64,000 nucleotides of DNA from Sphingomonas sp. TREG-RG-20F-R18-01. Lineage in GTDB: Bacteria; Pseudomonadota; Alphaproteobacteria; Sphingomonadales; Sphingomonadaceae. Shown here in pieces: positions 58,101 through 64,000 of this stretch (position 1 is its first letter; each line of letters opens with the position of its first letter). The DNA lies in the NCBI RefSeq assembly GCF_022662475.1, contig NZ_JAKNQQ010000002.1:864517-928516 (forward strand). Reading direction: 5' to 3'. The notes beneath the pieces were generated by a model. That model saw only the letters and a program-made list of their open reading frames with translations. It was not told the DNA's origin and did no database searches. The translations under genes and the position numbers were made by a program.

Positions 58101-59666
58101 CTGGCTGATCAGGCGTGGCTTGTCCGAGATGACCGCGAGCGGCGTATCGTCGCCCATCGAGCCGATCGCTTCCTTCGCGCCCTCGACCATCGGCGACAGG
58201 ATCAGCTCCATGTCCTCGAGCGTCTGCCCCGCCGCGACCTGACGGCGCGTGAGGTCGGCGCGATCGAAACGCATGATCGCGTCCTCGGCGGGCTGCGGCA
58301 GCGCCTCGATCCGCTTGAACGCGCCGATCATCGCGGCGTAATCCGCCTCGCCCGCGATCTGATCCTTGATCGCGCGGTCATGGTACAGCACGCCCTCGTC
58401 GAGATCGATCGCGAGCATCTGGCCCGGCCCGAGCCGACCCTTCTCGACGATCGTCGATTCGGGGACGACGACCATCCCGCTTTCCGACCCGACGATGACG
58501 ATCCCGTCGACCGTGCGGACATAGCGCAGCGGGCGCAGCGCGTTGCGGTCCATCCCCGCGACCGCCCAGCGGCCATCGGTCATCGCGAGCGCGGCGGGGC
58601 CGTCCCACGGTTCCATCACCGACGCGAGATACTGGTACATGGAGAGATGATCGGCGGGCATGTCGACCGAATCCGCCATTGCCTCGGGCACCAGCATCAG
58701 CTTGGCGGTGGGGGCGTCGCGACCCGAGCGGCAGATCGCCTCGAACACCGCATCGAGCGCTGCGGTATCGGATGCGCCTGCGGGGATCACCGGCTTGATG
58801 TCCTCGGACTGATCGCCGAATGACAGGCTCGCCATCTTGATCTCGTGGCTGAGCATCCAGTTCTTGTTGCCGCGGATCGTGTTGATCTCGCCATTGTGCG
58901 CGAGGCAGCGGAACGGCTGCGCCAGCCACCATTGCGGGAAGGTGTTGGTCGAATAGCGCTGATGGAAGATCGCGACACGGCTCTCGAACCGCGGGTCGCG
59001 CAGATCGGGGTAGAAGACCGACAAGGATTCCGCGAGGAACAGGCCCTTGTAGATGATCGACCGGCACGACAGCGAGCAGACGTAGAAGCCCTGGATCTGT
59101 GCCGCGATCACGCGCTTCTCGATCCGGCGGCGGACGAGGTAGAGGTTCTTCTCGAACTCGGCGGCGGTCTGGTCGCCGGGCAGGGGGCCCGCGATCATGA
59201 TCTGCTCGATCTCGGGGCGAGTCGCCTGCGCCTTCTGGCCGATCACCGACACGTCGACCGGGACCTGGCGCCAGCCATAGATGGTATAGCCTTCCTCGAT
59301 TATCGCGCTTTCGACGATCGTGCGGCACGCCTCCTGCGCGCCGAGATCGGTGCGCGGCAGGAAGATCATGCCGACCGCGAGCCGGTTGGGCATCTGGCGA
59401 TGGCCCGAGGCGGCGACCGCATCGTCGAAGAACTTGAGCGGCAAGTCGATGTGCAGGCCCGCGCCATCGCCGGTCTTGCCATCCGCATCGACTGCGCCGC
59501 GGTGCCACACCGCCTTCAGCGCATCGATCGCGGATTGCACGACCCGGCGCGACGGCGTGCCATCGGCCGCGGCGACGAGCCCGACGCCGCACGCATCGCC
59601 CTCGAATTCGGGGCGATACATGCCGTGCTCGGCGAGGCGGAGGCGTTCGGAGTCCATGTTGGTCAT
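55146..59666 (-). CDS. gltB: Glutamate synthase (NADPH) large subunit
   Basis: 1506 residues. It makes glutamate from 2-oxoglutarate and glutamine. The N-terminal Ntn amidotransferase has the nucleophile Cys26 in [12 protein letters not shown], which follows a short propeptide. The central domain and FMN-binding synthase barrel follow ([40 protein letters not shown]). The 3Fe-4S cluster is in [18 protein letters not shown]. The C-terminal Gly-rich beta-helix ([20 protein letters not shown]) is typical. AAGGGCAC precedes the ATG. The start overlaps the preceding DUF2059 gene by ATGA, so it is the last gene of a gltD-DUF2059-gltB unit. Confidence 0.98.
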   Translation of the reverse strand: [1506 protein letters not shown]

Positions 59667-60406
59667 GATGTGCCCTTGGGGTCTTGCAGCTTGTTCTCTT
59701 CGGTACCCATCGCCTTCGCGAGGCGCGCTTTCTCAGCCGGGGTCAGGTCTTCCATCCGTCGCGGCGGCGGCAGCGATGCGGTCGCCTGCTTGGCCACCTC
59801 CATGAAATGCGGCATTTGCTGCATCATTTTGGGCATCATGTCCTTCATCGAATTCATGACTGCGGGGTCGGTCATGATCGTGGTGACCGTGGCTGCATAT
59901 TTGGCCCCGGTGGGCGTTCCGAAATAGCGATCCAGATCGGTCAACTCGGCCAGCGAAAAGCGATTGGCATAGGCCCGCGCCATGCCGTCGCGCAGCTCGG
60001 GCTCCATCGTCGTGAAGAACTCGCCCATCGCGCCGAACATCGCGTGCATCATGCGTTGCTGACGCTCCTCCCAATGCGGGTCGTAGATGGCCATGATCTG
60101 CGTCAGATCGATCTTGTCGAGTTTCTGCGCATCCTCGACCTTCATCCCGCCCATCTGAGCGATCTGCCCAAGCGGCATGGCCTTCATGGCACCGCCCACG
60201 CTTCCGACGATGGCATCCATCGATCCCGACATGATCTGCTTGTAGATGCCGGGGGGCAGGAGCCGTGCCGCGATTCGCTGCGCCACCGCCAGCCGAGCGG
60301 GATCGAGGGGAGCAGCGGTTTTAGGGGCAGCAACCGGCACGCCCTGCGCAAAGGCCGAAGGCGCGCCGAAAGCCAGAGCAACCGCGGCGATACAGGCGTA
60401 TTTCAT
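59663..60406 (-). CDS. DUF2059-like secreted protein inside the glutamate synthase operon
   Basis: 247 residues from ATG 60406 that overlaps the gltD stop by four bases; its own stop overlaps the gltB start by four. MKYACIAAVALAFGAPSAFA is the export signal. The mature part holds ARLAVAQRIAARLLPPGIYK, then RMMHAMFGAMGEFFTTMEPE and DGMARAYANRFSLAELTDLD with RYFGTPTGAKYAATVTTIMT, the DUF2059 pattern. A Met-rich stretch (MKDMMPKMMQQMPHFM) follows, and the tail EKARLAKAMGTEENKL is charged. The function is unknown. An exported protein lodged between two cytosolic enzyme subunit genes is unexpected. Confidence 0.85.
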   Translation of the reverse strand: MKYACIAAVALAFGAPSAFAQGVPVAAPKTAAPLDPARLAVAQRIAARLLPPGIYKQIMSGSMDAIVGSVGGAMKAMPLGQIAQMGGMKVEDAQKLDKIDLTQIMAIYDPHWEERQQRMMHAMFGAMGEFFTTMEPELRDGMARAYANRFSLAELTDLDRYFGTPTGAKYAATVTTIMTDPAVMNSMKDMMPKMMQQMPHFMEVAKQATASLPPPRRMEDLTPAEKARLAKAMGTEENKLQDPKGTS

Positions 60407-61845
60407 GCCGCTTTCCTCGCCGCACTCGCTTTCGCCTTCAGGAACGCATGCATGCTCGCCGCAACGTCGCGTCCGTCGCGGATCGCCCACACCACCAGCG
60501 ACGCGCCGCGCACGATGTCGCCAGCCGCGAACACGCCGTCGAGCGAGGTCATCAGCGTCTTGTTGTCGACCAGCACCGTGCCCCAGCGTGTCACGCCAAG
60601 CTCGGGCGCATCGAACAGCCGCGGCAGATCCTCGGCGTCGAAGCCGAGCGCCTTGATGACGAGATCGGCCTGCAGGTCGAACCCGCCCTCGGGATCGATC
60701 TCGGGCGCGCGTCGCCCGCTCGCATCGGGGGCGCCGAGCCGCATCGCGCTCGCCTTGACGCCCGACACGCTGCCTTCGCCGACGAAGCTTTCGGGCGCGG
60801 AGAGCCAGACGAACTCGACGCCTTCCTCCTCGGCGTTGTTCACTTCGCGTTGCGAGCCCGGCATGTTGGCGCGGTCGCGGCGGTAGAGGCACTTCACCGA
60901 CGCCGCATCCTGGCGGATCGCGGTGCGCACGCAGTCCATCGCGGTATCGCCGCCGCCGATCACGACGACATGCTTGCCCGCCGCGTTGAGGCTACCATCG
61001 TCATACGCGGGGACGGCATCGCCGAAATTCTTGCGGTTGGAGGCGGTGAGGAAGTCGAGTGCATCGACCACGCCGTCACGCTCGACGCCGGGGGCCTTGA
61101 TCGCGCGCGCCTTGTACACGCCGGTCGCGATCAGCAGCGCGTCATGGCGCTGGCGTAATTCGTCGAGCGTCGCATCGCGACCGACCTCGAAGCTCTCGTG
61201 GAACACGATCCCGCCCGCCTTGAGCCGTTCGACGCGGCGCGTGACCACTGGCTTCTCCAGCTTGAACCCGGGGATGCCATAGGTCAGCAATCCGCCCGCG
61301 CGATCATAGCGGTCATAGACGTGGACGTCATAGCCGTTGCCGCGGAGATATTCCGCCGCCGACAGGCCAGCGGGGCCAGCACCGATCACGCCGACCGACT
61401 GGCCGCGTGCGGGGCCGACGACGAGCGGTTCGACCCAACCTTCTTCCCACGCGGTATCGGTGATGAACTTCTCGACCGCGCCGATCGTCACCGCGCCGTG
61501 GCCGGAGAATTCGATCACGCAATTGCCCTCGCACAGCCGGTCCTGCGGGCAGATCCGGCCGCAGATCTCGGGCATGGTCGAGGTGGCGTTGCTCAGTTCA
61601 TAGGCTTCGCGCAGACGCCCCTCTGCGGTCAGGCGGAGCCAGTCGGGGATGTGATTGTGGAGCGGGCAATGCACCGAGCAATACGGCACGCCGCACTGCG
61701 AACAGCGCCCGGCTTGTTCCTCGGCATCGGGGACCGCATAGCGATCCGCGATTTCCTCAAAATCCTCCGCCCGCAGCTCGGGCTCGCGCTTGGCCGGATA
61801 GGCCTGGTCGCGATCTACAAACTTGAGCAGCAAAGAGTCCGCCAT
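60403..61845 (-). CDS. gltD: Glutamate synthase (NADPH) small subunit
   Basis: 480 residues. It takes electrons from NADPH through FAD to the large subunit. The N-terminal Fe-S region has CSQCGVPYCSVHCPLHNHIP and CGRICPQDRLCEGNCVI. The FAD site is GVIGAGPAGLSAAEYLRGNG, the NADPH site VVIGGGDTAMDCVRTAIRQD, and GDIVRGASLVVWAIRDGRDV is the terminal FAD motif. AAAGGATGG precedes the ATG at 61845. It is the first gene of the unit, so its upstream gap (61846-62004) should hold the promoter for all three genes. Confidence 0.98.
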   Translation of the reverse strand: MADSLLLKFVDRDQAYPAKREPELRAEDFEEIADRYAVPDAEEQAGRCSQCGVPYCSVHCPLHNHIPDWLRLTAEGRLREAYELSNATSTMPEICGRICPQDRLCEGNCVIEFSGHGAVTIGAVEKFITDTAWEEGWVEPLVVGPARGQSVGVIGAGPAGLSAAEYLRGNGYDVHVYDRYDRAGGLLTYGIPGFKLEKPVVTRRVERLKAGGIVFHESFEVGRDATLDELRQRHDALLIATGVYKARAIKAPGVERDGVVDALDFLTASNRKNFGDAVPAYDDGSLNAAGKHVVVIGGGDTAMDCVRTAIRQDAASVKCLYRRDRANMPGSQREVNNAEEEGVEFVWLSAPESFVGEGSVSGVKASAMRLGAPDASGRRAPEIDPEGGFDLQADLVIKALGFDAEDLPRLFDAPELGVTRWGTVLVDNKTLMTSLDGVFAAGDIVRGASLVVWAIRDGRDVAASMHAFLKAKASAARKAA

Positions 61846-61915
61846 GCACCCATCCTTTCGAGAAGGCGGCGCATATCGTACTTTTATGTCGTTGTCACCG
61901 TGAAACCGACATTAT

Positions 61916-61932
61916 GGTCAGCATATATGACC
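61916..61932. promoter_or_regulatory. Candidate operator GGTCA-N7-TGACC upstream of gltD
   Basis: Perfect 5-bp inverted arms around GCATATA lie about 70 bp before the gltD start, in the AT-rich part of the 159-bp gap with uppP. The size suits a dimeric regulator. An assignment to Lrp, NtrC or another regulator is not possible by eye. Confidence 0.35.
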
Positions 61933-62004
61933 TATTAAACCGGCCAGTGCGGTCGTGGATAGGTAGGCCGCAAAGATCGGAGTATTATTAGGACCGAGTC
62001 GGCC

Positions 62005-62814
62005 TTAAAGTGTCGAGAGCCAGGCGAGGGCAACGGCACCCGCGATGATCCGGTACACCGCAAACGGGACGAAGCCGTAGCGCGTGACCACGCCGATGAA
62101 CCACTTCACAACCAGCAAGGCGACGACGAACGCCACCGCAAACCCCAGCGCGATCGCGCCCAGGCCGACGCCCTGGCCGCTCATCAGCTCGTGCCGGTTC
62201 TTGACCAGTTCGAGCGTCGTCGCGCCGAGCATCGTCGGGATCGCGAGGAAGAAGCTGAACTCCGCCGCGGTCCGCCGTTCCACGCCGAGCGCAAGCGCAC
62301 CGAGGATCGTCGCGCCGGACCGGCTGACCCCGGGAACCATTGCGAGGCATTGCAGGAAGCCGATCCCGATCACCTTGGGCAGTGGAATGTCCGCGACCCC
62401 GACGATGTCGCTCTTGGGGGCAAGCCGCTCGACCGCGATGATCGCAAGCCCGCCGACGATCAGCGCGATCGCCACCACCTCGGCATTGCCGAGCAACGCC
62501 TCGATCTGCTTGTGGATCGCAAGACCGATCACCGCTGCGGGCACGAACGCGACGAGCACGTTGCGGACGAACAGCAACGACTTGGGCTCGCGCTTGAGCA
62601 CGCCCATGCCGACCGCCCAGAACGTCCGCCAGTACAGCACCACGATGGCGAGGATCGCGCCGAGCTGGATGATCACGTTGAACGCACCCCAGCGGGTCGC
62701 GTCATAGCCCAGCAGCTTGGTCGCGAGGATCAGATGGCCGGTCGAGGAGACGGGCAGGAACTCGGTGACCCCCTCGACGATGCCGAGGAGGATGATGCTG
62801 ATGATCTCGTTCAC
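62005..62814 (-). CDS. uppP: Undecaprenyl-diphosphatase UppP (BacA)
   Basis: 269 residues, multi-pass inner-membrane enzyme. It dephosphorylates undecaprenyl pyrophosphate to recycle the lipid carrier for wall synthesis, and extra copies give bacitracin resistance. LLGIVEGVTEFLPVSSTGHL carries the first catalytic motif, and MVPGVSRSGATILGALALGV the second (the PGxSRSG loop). AEFSFFLAIPTMLGATTLEL and IALGFAVAFVVALLVVKWF follow in the C-terminal half. It lies 60 bp after the NDUFA9-like gene on the same strand, probably in one unit. Confidence 0.97.
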   Translation of the reverse strand: MNEIISIILLGIVEGVTEFLPVSSTGHLILATKLLGYDATRWGAFNVIIQLGAILAIVVLYWRTFWAVGMGVLKREPKSLLFVRNVLVAFVPAAVIGLAIHKQIEALLGNAEVVAIALIVGGLAIIAVERLAPKSDIVGVADIPLPKVIGIGFLQCLAMVPGVSRSGATILGALALGVERRTAAEFSFFLAIPTMLGATTLELVKNRHELMSGQGVGLGAIALGFAVAFVVALLVVKWFIGVVTRYGFVPFAVYRIIAGAVALAWLSTL

Positions 62815-62874
62815 GAAAGTCCCCTTTTACGGCCCCCCGAGGCCGGTGATCGGTGGTCGGTCCCGCCGCGCGCG

Positions 62875-63810
62875 TCAGGCGGCGGCAGGTGCCGAGAAAC
62901 GACCGCCCTTGCGGTACCGCACCAGCCAGACCGGTGCGACAGCGTCGAGCGGCGTCGGCGTGATCCCTAGCGTATCGAGCCCGTTCGCTCCAGCCGCGAC
63001 GACATTGTCGTTGGCCAACATCTTCCACTGGTCCTTGGTGATCGGCGCGCCCGGCAGGAAGCCGAGCCCTGCGATCGCGGCACCGATCGTATCGGGCAAC
63101 TCGACGATCGGGCGCTTGTGGCCGGTCGTCTTGGCGATCCAGCGGATCAAGGCGCCCATCGTGATCGTGTCGGGGCCGCCGAGCTCGAACGTCTTGCCCG
63201 CGGCGAGCGCGGGTTCGTCGAGCGCCTTGACGACGGCTTGCGCCACGTCGCCGACATAGACCGGCTGGAACCTGGTACCGGTGCGGAGCACCGGCACGAC
63301 CGGCGCGCTGCTGATCATTCCAGCGAAGCGGTTGAGGAACTGGTCCTCGCGGCCGAACACGATCGACGGGCGCAGGATCGTTGCAGTAGGGAAGGCGGCA
63401 CGGACCGCAGCCTCGCCTTCGCCCTTCGAGCGGCCATAGGCCGATTCGGACGCGCTATCCGCGCCGATCGCCGACATGTGGACAAGCGTGGCCACGCCGG
63501 CGCGGGCGGCCGCTTCCGCCACGATGCGCGCGCCATCGACCTGGATCTTCTGGAAGTCGCCACTGAGGATGCCGACCAGGTTCACCACCGCATCCGCTCC
63601 GGCGACCGCATGAGCGATCGATTCGGGCTTGGTGATATCGACCGCGACGAATTGCGTCTGGCCGAGGCCGCCCTGAGTCTTGAGGAAGAACGCCCGGCGC
63701 GGATCGCGCTGCGCAATCCGCACGCGCGCACCGCGCTCCAGCAGCGCCTGCGCCACATAGCGGCCGAGGAAACCCCCGCCGCCGATCAAAGTCACCAGCT
63801 TGTTGTTCAT
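62875..63810 (-). CDS. NAD(P)-binding protein of the NDUFA9-like (complex I-associated) SDR type
   Basis: 311 residues. VTLIGGGGFLGRYVAQALLE is the Rossmann cofactor motif, and RVRIAQRDPRRAFFLKTQGG follows. VNLVGILSGDFQKIQVDGAR and the atypical-SDR segment VHMSAIGADSASESAYGRSK with the active Tyr/Lys pair are visible, then RPSIVFGREDQFLNRFAGMI. The C-terminal part [20 protein letters not shown] is the family's. Eukaryotic and alphaproteobacterial homologs are accessory subunits of complex I, but no nuo gene is nearby. The start is 97 bp from the divergent tRNA-Leu gene, and uppP follows on the same strand. Confidence 0.92.
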   Translation of the reverse strand: MNNKLVTLIGGGGFLGRYVAQALLERGARVRIAQRDPRRAFFLKTQGGLGQTQFVAVDITKPESIAHAVAGADAVVNLVGILSGDFQKIQVDGARIVAEAAARAGVATLVHMSAIGADSASESAYGRSKGEGEAAVRAAFPTATILRPSIVFGREDQFLNRFAGMISSAPVVPVLRTGTRFQPVYVGDVAQAVVKALDEPALAAGKTFELGGPDTITMGALIRWIAKTTGHKRPIVELPDTIGAAIAGLGFLPGAPITKDQWKMLANDNVVAAGANGLDTLGITPTPLDAVAPVWLVRYRKGGRFSAPAAA

Positions 63811-63907
63811 CGAAAGCGCCTTCTCGAATGTCGATCTGTCCTCTGCCTAGCATCGTGCGTGTTGACAAGACCAACGAGCCTCCCCTAAGGCCCGCCACCT
63901 ACCCAGT

Positions 63908-63994
63908 GCCCGGATGGCGGAATTGGTAGACGCACCAGCTTCAGGTGCTGGCGCTCGCAAGGGCGTGGAGGTTCGAGTCCTCTTCCGGGCACCA
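63908..63994 (+). tRNA. tRNA-Leu, anticodon CAG
   Basis: 87 nt including an encoded CCA. The acceptor stem GCCCGGA (63908-63914) pairs with TCCGGGC (63984-63990), and A at 63991 is the discriminator. The anticodon stem-loop CCAGC-TTCAGGT-GCTGG gives CAG (63942-63944), reading CUG. The long variable arm of a class II tRNA (GCGCTCGCAAGGGCGT region) and the T-arm GGTTCGAGTCC are present. The D-arm has AATTGGTAGA. The gene is complete and starts 97 bp from the divergent NDUFA9-like gene. Confidence 0.97.
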
Positions 63995-64000
63995 CTTTCG

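Overview
The window is a GC-rich chromosomal stretch from an alphaproteobacterium, most probably a Sphingomonas-type organism. Supporting signs are large TonB-dependent receptors with an alanine/proline/glutamine-rich linker before a DIVVTGS TonB box, GapR (DUF2312), DUF1244, a FzlA-type GST-fold protein, a GAACN7GAAC SOS box, the alphaproteobacterial 41-residue zinc-less L36, and the proA-nadD-rsfS-rlmH-envC-ctpA gene order. No phage, insertion sequence or CRISPR array was seen.

Layout. 1-8 kb: the tail of one TonB-dependent receptor, a small secreted protein on the minus strand, and two complete receptors with their own terminators. 8-13 kb: clpB, with a heat-shock-type promoter and an embedded palindrome, diverging from a penicillin-acylase-family gene. 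13-16.5 kb: a loosely packed accessory stretch of small genes, including an unannotated 55-residue membrane peptide and a pair of small genes under a LexA-type operator. 16.5-26.5 kb: secreted or periplasmic hydrolases (M16 protease, CocE-type ester hydrolase, M14 carboxypeptidase), a HAD phosphatase, rpmJ, gpmA and several palindromic repeats. 26.5-35.4 kb: purEK, pyk, DUF1244, gapR, yebC and the ruvC-ruvA-ruvB set, which is split by a VapD-type toxin pair and a minus-strand 2-hydroxyacid dehydrogenase. 35.4-43 kb: ptsP, rodZ-like, cpoB, tilS and ftsH. 43-51.5 kb: a DUF3667 gene, then proA-nadD-rsfS-rlmH-envC-ctpA-dsbB-coq7. 51.5-55 kb: a multi-pass membrane protein, csaA, fzlA and repeats. 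55-64 kb: gltD-DUF2059-gltB with 4-bp overlaps, uppP, an NDUFA9-like NAD(P)-binding protein and tRNA-Leu(CAG).

Most of the window is core housekeeping: ammonium assimilation, purine and proline synthesis, Holliday-junction resolution, ribosome maturation, division and envelope quality control. The less ordinary elements are the SOS-box small-gene pair, the VapD module inside the ruv locus, the DUF2059 gene inside the glutamate synthase operon, two dispersed repeat families, and the palindrome overlapping the clpB promoter. Start codons were chosen from Shine-Dalgarno spacing and family length; uncertain ones are marked.
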